Shown here: piece after piece, positions 1 to 8,078 of the stretch
How positions within the stretch are numbered: position 1 is the first letter of the stretch
Layout: every line of letters begins with the position of its first letter
Origin: an uncultured Eubacteriales bacterium
GTDB taxonomy: Bacteria; Bacillota; Clostridia; Oscillospirales; Acutalibacteraceae
Direction of reading: 5' to 3'
NCBI GenBank assembly: GCA_934561055.1
Contig: CAKTFN010000003.1
Location: 1 to 64,000 of the forward strand
Length of the DNA: 64,000 bases
Translations under genes and position numbers: made by a program
The notes under the pieces: model-generated
What the model was told of the DNA's origin: nothing
Seen by the model: only the letters and a program-made list of their open reading frames with translations
Databases searched by the model: none

Positions 1-1
1 T

Positions 2-77
2 TGGTGGGAACAACAGGGCTCGAACCTGTGACCCTCTGCTTGTAAGGCAGATGCTCTCCCAGCTGAGCTATGCTCCC
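2..77 (-). tRNA. tRNA-Val (UAC)
   Basis: Reverse strand folds as a full cloverleaf. The 7-bp acceptor stem GGGAGCA pairs with TGTTCCC, followed by discriminator A and an encoded CCA. The anticodon loop CTTACAA gives anticodon UAC (valine), and the T arm carries GGTTCGAGCCC. Length is 76 bases. It is read out of the left edge of the window, so further tRNA genes may follow outside. Confidence 0.96.
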
Positions 78-125
78 AAATAGCTGTTATTGAATCGTCG
101 TGTTTGCCGTATCGACGACTTGTAT

Positions 126-154
126 AATATATACTATTTTCATTCTTTTGTCAA
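126..154 (-). promoter_or_regulatory. Promoter of tRNA-Val
   Basis: On the minus strand TTGACA (149-154) and TATATT (126-131) are separated by exactly 17 bases, about 50 bases upstream of the tRNA. This is a near-consensus sigma-A promoter. Confidence 0.8.
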
Positions 155-197
155 GAGTTTTTTCAATTTTTTTCGCCGGTTTTTTCAAAGGTTTTCA

Positions 198-242
198 AAA
201 AATCCGTCGAGGAAAAATTTTGCTTTTACCCGACGGATTTTT
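198..242. terminator. Terminator after gph
   Basis: A perfect 12-bp inverted repeat (AAAAATCCGTCG at 198-209 and its complement at 231-242) brackets a 21-base loop, with A/T runs on both sides. It would end the glgP-gph transcript before the tRNA promoter. Confidence 0.85.
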
Positions 243-260
243 GTTACGAATTTCAATATA

Positions 261-899
261 TCAAACAAGATCGAGAAGCTTTTCCGGCTTTTCGACAATG
301 TGATTTGCACCCGATGAAACGAGCGTTTCACGGCTGCGATAGCCCCACGTCACACCGACCATTTCAAGACCTGCGTTTTGCGCCGTTTGAACGTCAACCT
401 CACTGTCTCCGACATAAAGCGCCTCGCTTTTTTCAACCTTGAGCTTTGAAAGCGCTTTGAAAACGTTCGCCGGAGCGGGCTTTCTTTCGCTCTCGTTGTT
501 CACGCCGAAAGCGCAGGTAAGACCCGGAAAATACTTTTCGCAAAGTCCCTTGACTCCCGCATCGAGCTTGTTTGAAACAACGGCGGTTTTTATTCCCCGC
601 GCCGAAAGCTTTTCAATCAGCTCATTCACGCCGTCATAAGGTGCGGTCGTGTCTTCCATATGCTCAAGATAATACGCTCTGAATTTTTCAAAGCAGGCTT
701 TTTCGTCCGCTTCATTCGTGCCTTTCGGAACACTGCGGCGCATGAGCATGATTACCCCGTTTCCGATGAAGGAGCGTACCTCGTCAACCGTCCTTTCGGG
801 ATAGCCGCACTCACGAAGCGCAAAGTTCACGCTTGAAGCAAGGTCGCCGAGAGTGTTGAGAAGCGTTCCGTCAAGGTCAAAAATAACAGCTTTTTTCAT
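261..899 (-). CDS. gph: HAD-family phosphatase, phosphoglycolate phosphatase-like
   Basis: 212 residues, the usual length for Gph/PgmB-type HAD hydrolases. Motif I DLDGTLLNT (residues 8-16) supplies the nucleophilic Asp; motif II is in the VVSNK stretch near residue 108; the motif III/IV region has GDSEVDVQTAQNAG with the Mg-binding acid. The cap sits between motifs I and II. Members dephosphorylate small phospho-compounds such as 2-phosphoglycolate or sugar phosphates; the real substrate cannot be read from sequence. The gene starts 25 bases after glgP ends with an AAGGTG ribosome site, so the two are probably one operon, which could hint at a sugar-phosphate substrate. Confidence 0.85.
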   Translation of the reverse strand: MKKAVIFDLDGTLLNTLGDLASSVNFALRECGYPERTVDEVRSFIGNGVIMLMRRSVPKGTNEADEKACFEKFRAYYLEHMEDTTAPYDGVNELIEKLSARGIKTAVVSNKLDAGVKGLCEKYFPGLTCAFGVNNESERKPAPANVFKALSKLKVEKSEALYVGDSEVDVQTAQNAGLEMVGVTWGYRSRETLVSSGANHIVEKPEKLLDLV

Positions 900-924
900 T
901 ATATATCACCTTATGAAAACGAAC

Positions 925-3330
925 TTATTTTACGGGCTTCGTGTGCCAAATATCGCGTGCGTAATCGTTGACCGCGCGGTCTGCGGCAAAACGTCCCGCA
1001 CCGGCAATATTGAGAAGCGACATCTGATTCCAATGGGTTTTATCCGCCCAAAGGGTATCAATTTTCTTCTGAGCGTTTCTGTAATCGGCAAAATCGGCAA
1101 GAACCATGTACGGATCGTGGTGAATAATCGTGTTTCCGATTTCGGGGAACTGCTTTGAACCGATTCCGTGCTGAACGAACTCGATAACGGCACGAAGCTC
1201 CGGATTGTTGTTGAAATAATTCATCGGATCGTAACCCGTTCGCTTAAGGTCGTTGACTTCGGGCGTTGTCATTCCGAAAAGAATCATGTTTTCGTCTCCG
1301 ACAGCTTCATGAATTTCAACGTTTGCGCCGTCAAGCGTTCCGAGAGTGATTGCACCGTTAAGCATAAGCTTCATGTTTCCGGTTCCGCTCGCTTCGGTAC
1401 CTGCAAGAGAAATCTGCTCACTGATGTCTGCGGCCGGCATAAGTCTTTCGGCGGCGGTTACGTTATAATCTTCAACATAAACAATTTTAAGTCTTCCCTT
1501 GACGTCCGGATCGTTGTTGACAAGGTCGGCAAGAGCAACGATGAAGCTGATGATCTTCTTTGCCATAAAGTATCCCGACGCGGCCTTTGCGCCGAAGATA
1601 TAGGTATGCGGAACATAGTTTCCGTTCGGATTGGCCTTGATTTCAAGATACTTTGCAACAATCTGGAAAGCATTGAGATGCTGACGCTTATACTCATGAA
1701 GGCGTTTGACCTGAACGTCAAAAACGGAGGTCGGATCAAGTTCGATTCCGGTCTTCTTTTTGATGAGTGCGGCAAAATTTTCTTTGTTGTGAAGTTTAAC
1801 TTTTCCGAGCGCTTCAAGAACGGACTTGTCGTTTTTATACTGAGCAAGCTTTGAAAGCTCCGAAGCGTCGGTGACAAAGCCCTTTCCGATGAGTCCTTCA
1901 AGGAGCTTTGAAAGTTCCGGATTCGCCTGGCAAAGCCAACGGCGGTGAGCAATTCCGTTAGTCACGTTCGTAAACTTTTCCGGAGTAAGTTTATAGTATT
2001 CATTGAAAAGAGAGTCTTTGAGAATCTGGCTGTGAAGGGCGGAAACACCGTTGACGCTGTGGCAGGCGGCAACGCAAAGGTTCGCCATTCTGACAACACC
2101 GCCGGAAATTACGGCAAGCTCTTCAACCTTTCCGGCGTCGTGAGTCATCTCCCAAATGTGGGCACGGTATCTGTTGTCGATTTCCTTAACAATTTGATAA
2201 ATTCTCGGAAGAAGCGACTGAATGAGGCTTTCGGGCCAGCATTCAAGGGCTTCTTTCATAACGGTGTGGTTCGTATAGGCGCAGGTTGCGGTAACAATCC
2301 TCCACGCATCGTCCCAACCGTAGCCGCATTCGTCAAGCAAAATACGCATGAGTTCGGGAATCGAAAGAGTCGGATGAGTATCGTTGATGTGGATTGCGTT
2401 CTTTTCCGCAAAGTTTTCCATCGTCGAAAAATGGCGAAGATGTCTCTTGACAATATCCTGAACCGAAGCGGAGACGAGGAAATACTGCTGCTTGAGGCGA
2501 AGGCTCTTTCCTTCCGGATGATTATCCGAAGGATAAAGAATCTTGCTGATGACCTCGGCCATTGCAGCCTGTTCCATAGCCTTCATATACTGTCCCTGGT
2601 CAAAAAGATGCATGTCAAGCGACGGAGCCTTTGACTTCCAAAGGCGAAGAATGCTGTAACCATTTCCGCCGTTTCCGGAAACAAACATGTCATAAGGAAC
2701 GGCAGTAATTTTTGTGTCTCCGACGTTTTCAACCGAGTGATACTGATTGTCCCAATTGTCGATAATTTGGCCGCCGAAGCTGACTTCAACTTTTTCTTCG
2801 TCTCTCGGAACGAGCCAAACCTCGCCGCCGGGAAGCCAAAAATCGGGAAGTTCCGTCTGCCAACCGTCAACAAGCTTTTGCTTAAAGATTCCGCATTCGT
2901 AAAGAATACTGTATCCCATTCCGTTGTAACCCTGAGTTGCAAGGCCGTCAAGATAGCAAGCGGCAAGACGTCCGAGGCCGCCGTTTCCGAGGCCGGCGTC
3001 CGGTTCGCAGTCATAAAGCTTTTCAAGATTGATTCCGAAATCCTTGAGCGCCGAAGCGAAGGTATTCGTCAAGCCGAGATTGAAAAGGTTGTTTTTGAGC
3101 GAACGACCCATGAGAAATTCCATGCTGAGGTAATAAATCTTTTTTGAATCGGACTGTTCGGCCTTTTTTCTGAACTCACGAACGCCCTCATGCATAAGCT
3201 CGCGGACAATGAGAGCAACCGCTTTATAATACTGATCGTCGGTCGCCTCGCTGACGGAGACGCCGAAGTAATGAGAAAGCTTTCCGGAAATAAGCTCTTT
3301 TGCTTGAGCCTTAGTAAGCGAATAATTCAT
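925..3330 (-). CDS. glgP: Glycogen/alpha-glucan phosphorylase
   Basis: 801 residues, normal for a GT35 phosphorylase. These PLP enzymes release glucose-1-phosphate from alpha-1,4-glucan ends. Diagnostic segments: GNGGLGRLAACYLD (about residues 115-128), NDTHPTLSIPELMR in the middle, and the PLP-lysine block EASGTGNMKLMLNG followed by TLDGANVEI near residues 645-675. The start is ATG 3330 behind a GGAGG site 8 bases upstream. It is the first gene of a likely glgP-gph operon. Together with ppdK (10.1 kb) it points to storage-glucan use and pyrophosphate-based glycolysis. Confidence 0.96.
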   Translation of the reverse strand: MNYSLTKAQAKELISGKLSHYFGVSVSEATDDQYYKAVALIVRELMHEGVREFRKKAEQSDSKKIYYLSMEFLMGRSLKNNLFNLGLTNTFASALKDFGINLEKLYDCEPDAGLGNGGLGRLAACYLDGLATQGYNGMGYSILYECGIFKQKLVDGWQTELPDFWLPGGEVWLVPRDEEKVEVSFGGQIIDNWDNQYHSVENVGDTKITAVPYDMFVSGNGGNGYSILRLWKSKAPSLDMHLFDQGQYMKAMEQAAMAEVISKILYPSDNHPEGKSLRLKQQYFLVSASVQDIVKRHLRHFSTMENFAEKNAIHINDTHPTLSIPELMRILLDECGYGWDDAWRIVTATCAYTNHTVMKEALECWPESLIQSLLPRIYQIVKEIDNRYRAHIWEMTHDAGKVEELAVISGGVVRMANLCVAACHSVNGVSALHSQILKDSLFNEYYKLTPEKFTNVTNGIAHRRWLCQANPELSKLLEGLIGKGFVTDASELSKLAQYKNDKSVLEALGKVKLHNKENFAALIKKKTGIELDPTSVFDVQVKRLHEYKRQHLNAFQIVAKYLEIKANPNGNYVPHTYIFGAKAASGYFMAKKIISFIVALADLVNNDPDVKGRLKIVYVEDYNVTAAERLMPAADISEQISLAGTEASGTGNMKLMLNGAITLGTLDGANVEIHEAVGDENMILFGMTTPEVNDLKRTGYDPMNYFNNNPELRAVIEFVQHGIGSKQFPEIGNTIIHHDPYMVLADFADYRNAQKKIDTLWADKTHWNQMSLLNIAGAGRFAADRAVNDYARDIWHTKPVK

Positions 3331-3386
3331 ACAAAACCTCCAAACTGAATAAAAAATCAGTACGTTTTTAAGTAGTCATATTGTAT

Positions 3387-3415
3387 ATTTTATACTAAAA
3401 ACAGCAGAAATTCAA
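3387..3415 (-). promoter_or_regulatory. Promoter of glgP
   Basis: Minus strand TTGAAT (3410-3415), 17 bases, TAAAAT (3387-3392), about 57 bases from the glgP start codon. A second minus-strand candidate lies upstream: TTGCCT (3513-3518), 17 bases, TACAAT (3490-3495). The rest of 3416-3655 is AT-rich with no gene I can support. Confidence 0.65.
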
Positions 3416-3655
3416 GAGGTAATAAAAAGAAAGTGGGTTTCAAGGCCGCTTTTCTTAAAAATTATTCTTTTTTCCTCCGCTTTTTTTACATTGTAACCCA
3501 TATCGGAAAAGAAGGCAAGGATTTTCTTTTGAACTTTTCGGGGATTTATAATGTAATAATAGTATACACTTGCACTCCATCTCCGGAAAGCCAACGTCGA
3601 TAACCCGACATAAATTTTTGCTATAACTCTGCGGGTGAAATATAAGAAAATCCTA

Positions 3656-3684
3656 TTGACAAGGCAAACCGACAGTGCTATAAT
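3656..3684 (+). promoter_or_regulatory. Consensus promoter of the metY-cysK operon
   Basis: Perfect TTGACA (3656-3661), 17-base spacer, perfect TATAAT (3679-3684). Such a strong unregulated core promoter suggests that control happens after initiation, which fits the leader ORF that follows. Confidence 0.92.
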
Positions 3685-3717
3685 CTCTGCAACCTACAAG
3701 AAAGGTGGGTATTGCAA

Positions 3718-3783
3718 ATGCAAAGCATCCTTCCAAAGCTTCTTCGTTTCAATTCAAGATTCGGACGAATGTCACGATGTTGA
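3718..3783 (+). CDS. Candidate regulatory leader peptide of the cysteine/methionine operon
   Basis: A 21-codon ORF lies about 27 bases after the promoter -10. It starts MQSILPKLL, contains RFNSRFG, and ends RMSRC: the last sense codon is TGT (Cys) directly before TGA. An AAGGTGG ribosome site sits about 9 bases before the ATG. Residues are strongly basic (5 Arg, 1 Lys). Position between a consensus promoter and two sulfur-assimilation genes suggests a translated sensor of cysteine-tRNA charging or of ribosome stalling at termination. The ORF, ribosome site and promoter are seen; regulation is inferred. I do not recognise a named leader family. Confidence 0.65.
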   Translation: MQSILPKLLRFNSRFGRMSRC

Positions 3784-3831
3784 CCTTTAAAGCAAAAAGC
3801 ACAAATCGAAAAAAATCATCCGAAATTGAAA
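3747..3831 (+). promoter_or_regulatory. Possible Shine-Dalgarno-masking pairing in the metY leader
   Basis: TTTCAATT (3747-3754) and TTCGGA (3760-3765), inside the leader ORF, are complementary to the contiguous segment TCCGAAATTGAAA (3819-3831), which runs into the metY ribosome site GAAAGGA. A ribosome held near the terminal Cys codon would break this pairing and free metY translation. The complementarity is seen; the mechanism is inference. Confidence 0.4.
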
Positions 3832-3843
3832 GGAACGATAAAA

Positions 3844-5127
3844 ATGAGTAATTATAAATTTGAAACAATCCAGGTTCACGCAGGACAGGAAAGACCCGAC
3901 CCCGCAACGGATGCAAGAGCCGTTCCGATCTATGCGACAACTTCTTACGTTTTCAAGGACTCCGCTCAGGCTGCAGGAAGATTCGGTCTCGCCGAAGGCG
4001 GAAACATCTATACCCGTCTCATGAACCCGACTTCATCCGTCTTTGAAGAAAGAATCGCAGCGCTTGAAGGCGGCGCCGCAGCGCTCGCAACCGCTTCCGG
4101 TTCGGCCGCAATCACTTATGCCGTTCAGAACATTGCAAGAGCCGGCGACCACATCGTCTCCTCCGCAAACCTTTACGGCGGAACATACAACCTTTTTGCG
4201 AATACGCTCAAAGATCAGGGTCTTGACGTAACTTTTGTTGACCCGTCGGACATTGACGCTTTTGAAAATGCCATCAAGGACAACACAAAGCTTCTTTACG
4301 CCGAAACGCTCGGCAACCCGAACTCGGACGTAATTGACATTGAAGCGATTGCCGACGTTGCTCACAGGCACGGAATTCCCTTCATCGTTGACAGCACTTT
4401 CGCAACCCCGTATCTCATCCGTCCGATTGAACACGGAGCAGACATTGTTGTTCATTCGGCAACAAAGTTCATCGGCGGCCACGGAACCGTTATGGGCGGT
4501 GTTGTTGTTGACAGCGGAAAGTTCGACTGGACCCGGAACGACAAGTTCCCCGGAATCACCGAACCGAACCCGTCATATCACGGCGTTGTTTTTTCAAAGG
4601 CATGCGGAAATCTCGCATATATCCTTAAGCTTCGCACAACGCTCATGAGAGATCAGGGCGCAACAATTTCTCCGTTCAACTCATTCCTTCTTCTTCAGGG
4701 ACTTGAAACACTTTCGCTTCGCGTTGAACGCCACGTTGAAAACGCCCTCAAAGTTGTTGAATTTCTCAAGAACCATCCGCAGGTTGAAAAAGTCAACCAT
4801 CCTTCGCTTGCCACGGGCAAAGAAAAGGAACTTTATGACAAATATTTTCCGAACGGTGCAGGCTCGATTTTCACTTTTGAAATCAAGGGCGACGCGGAAA
4901 AAGCAAAGAAATTCACCGAAAGCCTTGAGCTTTTCTCCCTTCTTGCAAACGTTGCGGACGTTAAGAGTCTTGTTATTCACCCGGCTTCGACAACTCATTC
5001 TCAGCTTTCGGAAGAAGAACTTCTTGCCGGCGGAATCAAGCCGAACACCGTTCGCCTTTCAATCGGAACCGAACATATTGACGACATCATTGCAGACCTC
5101 GAACACGGCTTTGAGGCAGTTAAATAA
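3844..5127 (+). CDS. metY: O-acetylhomoserine aminocarboxypropyltransferase / O-acetylhomoserine sulfhydrylase
   Basis: 427 residues, the usual size of the Cys/Met metabolism PLP family. Direct sulfhydrylation joins sulfide to O-acetylhomoserine, giving homocysteine; many homologues also act on O-acetylserine. The PLP lysine lies in HSATKFIGGHG (about residues 202-212); TASGSAAITYA and the C-terminal VIHPASTTHSQL region are typical. The N terminus FETIQVHAGQ matches the MetY branch. I chose ATG 3844 over the in-frame TTG 3826 because AAAGGA lies 9 bases before it. cysK follows after 12 bases, so both genes share one sulfide-fixing operon. Confidence 0.93.
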   Translation: MSNYKFETIQVHAGQERPDPATDARAVPIYATTSYVFKDSAQAAGRFGLAEGGNIYTRLMNPTSSVFEERIAALEGGAAALATASGSAAITYAVQNIARAGDHIVSSANLYGGTYNLFANTLKDQGLDVTFVDPSDIDAFENAIKDNTKLLYAETLGNPNSDVIDIEAIADVAHRHGIPFIVDSTFATPYLIRPIEHGADIVVHSATKFIGGHGTVMGGVVVDSGKFDWTRNDKFPGITEPNPSYHGVVFSKACGNLAYILKLRTTLMRDQGATISPFNSFLLLQGLETLSLRVERHVENALKVVEFLKNHPQVEKVNHPSLATGKEKELYDKYFPNGAGSIFTFEIKGDAEKAKKFTESLELFSLLANVADVKSLVIHPASTTHSQLSEEELLAGGIKPNTVRLSIGTEHIDDIIADLEHGFEAVK

Positions 5128-5139
5128 GGAGTGCTAACC

Positions 5140-6075
5140 ATGGCAGAAAAAATTTATAAATCAGCATCCGAACTCATCGGAAGAACTCCTCTTTTGGAGC
5201 TTTCTCACATTGAAAAGAACGAAAATCTCGAAGCAAGAATCCTTGCAAAACTTGAATATTTCAACCCCGCAGGTTCGGTCAAAGACAGAATTGCGAAAGC
5301 AATGATCGAAGATGCGGAGGAAAAAGGCCTTTTGAAAAAGGGCTCGGTAATCATTGAACCGACGAGCGGAAACACGGGAATCGGCCTTGCCGCCGTTGCC
5401 GCCGCAAAGGGTTACGAAATCACAATCGTCATGCCCGAAACGATGTCCGTCGAAAGAAGAAAGCTCATGAAGGCTTACGGCGCAAAGCTCGTTCTCACCG
5501 AAGGCGCAAAGGGAATGAAAGGTGCAATCGCAAAGGCACAGGAAATTGCAAACAGCACCCCGAACAGCTTCATTCCCGGTCAGTTCGTCAATCCGGCGAA
5601 CCCTCTGGCACACAAAAAATCAACCGGTCCCGAAATTTGGGAAGATACCGACGGAAAAGTTGACATCTTTGTTGCCGGCGTCGGCACAGGCGGAACATTA
5701 ACCGGAGTCGGCGAATACCTCAAAGAGCAGAATCCGAACGTAAAGGTTGTTGCCGTTGAACCGGCTTCCTCCGCCGTTCTTTCAACCGGCGTTGCGGGCG
5801 CCCACAAAATTCAGGGAATCGGCGCAGGCTTCGTTCCCGACGTTCTCAACACAAAGGTTTATGACGAAATCATTTCCGTCAGCAACGAAGATGCGTTTGC
5901 ATACGGAAAACGCATCGGAAGAGAAGAAGGCGTCCTCGTCGGAATTTCTTCCGGCGCAGCAGTTGCGGCGGCAATCGAGCTTGCAAAACGTCCGGAAAAC
6001 AAAGGCAAAACAATCGTTGCCCTTCTTCCCGACACAGGAGACAGATATCTTTCGACTCCGCTTTTTGACGAATAA
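5140..6075 (+). CDS. cysK: Cysteine synthase A (O-acetylserine sulfhydrylase)
   Basis: 311 residues, as expected for CysK. It makes cysteine from O-acetylserine and sulfide. The PLP lysine is in NPAGSVKDRIA (about residue 42), the substrate loop is TSGNTGIGLA (about 69-78), and the phosphate-binding glycines are GTGGTLTG (about 176-183). The start is ATG 5140, 8 bases after AAGGAG; the in-frame GTG 5131 overlaps that ribosome site and is rejected. It is the second gene of the sulfur operon and is followed by a strong terminator. Confidence 0.95.
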   Translation: MAEKIYKSASELIGRTPLLELSHIEKNENLEARILAKLEYFNPAGSVKDRIAKAMIEDAEEKGLLKKGSVIIEPTSGNTGIGLAAVAAAKGYEITIVMPETMSVERRKLMKAYGAKLVLTEGAKGMKGAIAKAQEIANSTPNSFIPGQFVNPANPLAHKKSTGPEIWEDTDGKVDIFVAGVGTGGTLTGVGEYLKEQNPNVKVVAVEPASSAVLSTGVAGAHKIQGIGAGFVPDVLNTKVYDEIISVSNEDAFAYGKRIGREEGVLVGISSGAAVAAAIELAKRPENKGKTIVALLPDTGDRYLSTPLFDE

Positions 6076-6102
6076 GCTTTTTCGTGCTTTTTGTTTGACA
6101 TA

Positions 6103-6150
6103 AAAACGAAGGAATTGCCGGCTTTCGATGCCTGGCAATTCCTTCGTTTT
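6103..6150. terminator. Bidirectional terminator between cysK and the glycerophosphotransferase gene
   Basis: Perfect 17-bp inverted repeat (6103-6119 and 6134-6150) with A/T ends on both strands. It separates two convergent genes and just overlaps the stop codon of the minus-strand gene. Confidence 0.92.
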
Positions 6151-7276
6151 ATTCTTTGTTTTGTGCTTTTGCGATTATTGCGTCGGCAACACGTTTTGCG
6201 CTTTCGCAGTCAAGGAAATCAAAGTTTTTGTCTCTGAACTTTTTGTTCTTTTCCTCATCGGGTTCGGCACGGAGAAGTTCGATAACTTCTTCGGTTGTTT
6301 TTGCGATTTCTCCCGGGAGTTCGGTTTTGTAATCAAAGCAGAAGTTTCTTTCTTTGGTATACTTTTCTTCGTCAAAGGCAAAGAAAACCGTCTTTTTTGA
6401 AAGGAGAGAAAAGTCCATGCAGATCGAAGAATAATCCGTAACGAGAACGTCGGCCGCAAGGACAAGCTCCCGAACATCATCATACTCCGTAACGTCAAAA
6501 GCGAAGGACGGCAAACTCACGTTTTCGTGAACCTGAGGATGAAGTTTTACAAAAACTGCATATTCATCGACGAACTCCCTTTTGAAAAGTTCAAAATCAA
6601 AATTTGAAAGAAGTTTTTCGTTTTCCTCTTTGGTGTCCCGAAACGTCGGAGCGTAAAGAAGAATCTGCTTTCCTTTTGAAGCGGGAAAAAGGTTTTCGAT
6701 TTTCGTCACGGCTTTCGTTTTGTTTTCCTCTTTTAAAAGGTAATCGGCTCTCGGTGCGCCGAGAGGAAGAACCTGTTCTTCCCTCATGCCGAAAGCTTCG
6801 GCATAAATCGGAGCAACGCTCTTCGACGAACAAACAACATAGCTGAGCCTTTTGTTTCCGGCAATCTCGTTTTTTCTGACATTCTCCGGTTGTTTAATCG
6901 AAAGACCGAAGCGTTTAAATGCACCCTCCGCATGCCAAAGCTGAGTGACGACGGCGCCTTTTTTGAAATTCAGAAAAGCCATCGGCATGAAGTTGTCATT
7001 AAGAAAAACATACTTTGACGAAGCGAGAAGCCGGCTCTTGCGAAAGAAAAATCCGAAAACGCGCGGAATGTTTTTGAGTTTCACGTCAAGGTCACGGCGT
7101 GTTATCGAAACGCAGTCAAAACCTCGGCTTTGAAATTCACGCATAACCTCGCCGAGGCTGTCGTTGAAATTTTCGTTGTGCATTGAAATGAACGCCGCAC
7201 GGTTTTCTTTCAGCGGAAAAAGGAGTGCGGAAAGATTAAAAAGGAAGGCGTAAAACCTATATAAAAAACTTTTCAT
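6149..7276 (-). CDS. CDP-glycerol glycerophosphotransferase family protein (TagB/TagF-like)
   Basis: 375 residues, a single catalytic domain without the extra N-terminal domain of long TagF proteins. Seen: QLWHAEGAFKRFG (about residues 136-148), LYAPTFRD (about 207-214), and DYSSICMDF (about 281-289), which match the nucleotide-binding fold of Glyphos_transf enzymes that add glycerol- or ribitol-phosphate to wall polymers. It is the last gene of a three-gene unit with two GT2 glycosyltransferases; the start is 10 bases after the preceding stop. The polymer it acts on is unknown; related proteins also decorate capsules and lipoteichoic-like glycolipids. Confidence 0.85.
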   Translation of the reverse strand: MKSFLYRFYAFLFNLSALLFPLKENRAAFISMHNENFNDSLGEVMREFQSRGFDCVSITRRDLDVKLKNIPRVFGFFFRKSRLLASSKYVFLNDNFMPMAFLNFKKGAVVTQLWHAEGAFKRFGLSIKQPENVRKNEIAGNKRLSYVVCSSKSVAPIYAEAFGMREEQVLPLGAPRADYLLKEENKTKAVTKIENLFPASKGKQILLYAPTFRDTKEENEKLLSNFDFELFKREFVDEYAVFVKLHPQVHENVSLPSFAFDVTEYDDVRELVLAADVLVTDYSSICMDFSLLSKKTVFFAFDEEKYTKERNFCFDYKTELPGEIAKTTEEVIELLRAEPDEEKNKKFRDKNFDFLDCESAKRVADAIIAKAQNKE

Positions 7277-7286
7277 GAACGCACCC

Positions 7287-8066
7287 TTACCAGATTTTGA
7301 TTCCCCATTTGAGGAAATAAGAAATTATCGAATGAATGTGAATCGCAAGGAGTTTTTTGTTCCTTTTGCTTTCACGCTCCCAAAGATGGGTAACTTCGGC
7401 CATCGGGAAAAAGAGAGCTTTATACTTTCTGCTTTCGCTGATTCGTCTTGCTATGTCGCAGTCCTCAAGATACATGAAAAACCGTTCGTCAAAGCCGCCG
7501 AGCTCTTTGAACGCTTCCGTTCTGAAAAACATGAAGCAGCCGGTTGCGTTTGAAATTTCGGCAACCTCGTTGTCCGGAACGTCAAGCATACAATATTCAA
7601 TCATCGTTTTCGACGGAATATCACCCTTGTGGAACCAGTGCGAACCGAGATAGCGGAAAGTCGGATTGCGCTTTCCGAGTTGCTGAACCCTTCCGTCGTC
7701 GAATTTAATCTGAGGCGAAAGAAGACCGACGTTTTCATGTTCGTCCGCATAATCGCATAGCGTCAAAATCGCATTGCTTTTAAGGATAGTATCCGGGTTG
7801 ACAACGATGTGATATTTTGATTTAAGTTTGGGAATAACCTTGTTGTGCGCCGCACCGAAGCCGAGATTCGTCCGGTTTTCAATCACGGTGATTTCGGGAA
7901 AACGGGAACGGATAAACTGCGGCGTTCTGTCCGTCGAAGCGTTGTCAACAACAAAAAAGTCAAGCTTTACGCCCTTTGTCTGCTCAAGGATGCTGTTGAT
8001 TGTCCTTTCGATAATCTCACGGCTGTTATAAGTTACGATGCAGACCGAAACAGTGTAATCTTTCAT
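7287..8066 (-). CDS. Family 2 glycosyltransferase
   Basis: 259 residues. The N terminus VSVCIVTYNSREIIERT and VVDNASTDRT, then NLGFGAAHNK and VVNPDTIL (the DXD-equivalent), are the classic GT-A fold order of GT2 enzymes, rhamnosyltransferase-like in style. Toward the C terminus, GGFDERFFMYLEDCD carries the catalytic-base region (ED). It uses a nucleotide-sugar to extend a glycan on the cytoplasmic face. The start is ATG 8066 with AAAGGAG upstream. It sits between another GT2 and a glycerophosphotransferase, so surface-polymer synthesis is the likely role. Confidence 0.9.
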   Translation of the reverse strand: MKDYTVSVCIVTYNSREIIERTINSILEQTKGVKLDFFVVDNASTDRTPQFIRSRFPEITVIENRTNLGFGAAHNKVIPKLKSKYHIVVNPDTILKSNAILTLCDYADEHENVGLLSPQIKFDDGRVQQLGKRNPTFRYLGSHWFHKGDIPSKTMIEYCMLDVPDNEVAEISNATGCFMFFRTEAFKELGGFDERFFMYLEDCDIARRISESRKYKALFFPMAEVTHLWERESKRNKKLLAIHIHSIISYFLKWGIKIW

Positions 8067-8078
8067 ATTTTTCTCCTT

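Noticed and set aside
1168..2634. Long open frames antisense to glgP (over 220 codons each)
   Set aside because: They mirror the codon pattern of glgP, have no ribosome sites and no domain logic. The glgP reading has full family motifs.
3412..3594. 60-codon minus-strand frame upstream of glgP
   Set aside because: No suitable start with a ribosome site. The frame spans the glgP promoter region, which explains the sequence better.
3685..3843. SAM (S-box) riboswitch or T-box before metY
   Set aside because: No conserved S-box core or T-box sequence, and no terminator hairpin; a short translated leader fits better.
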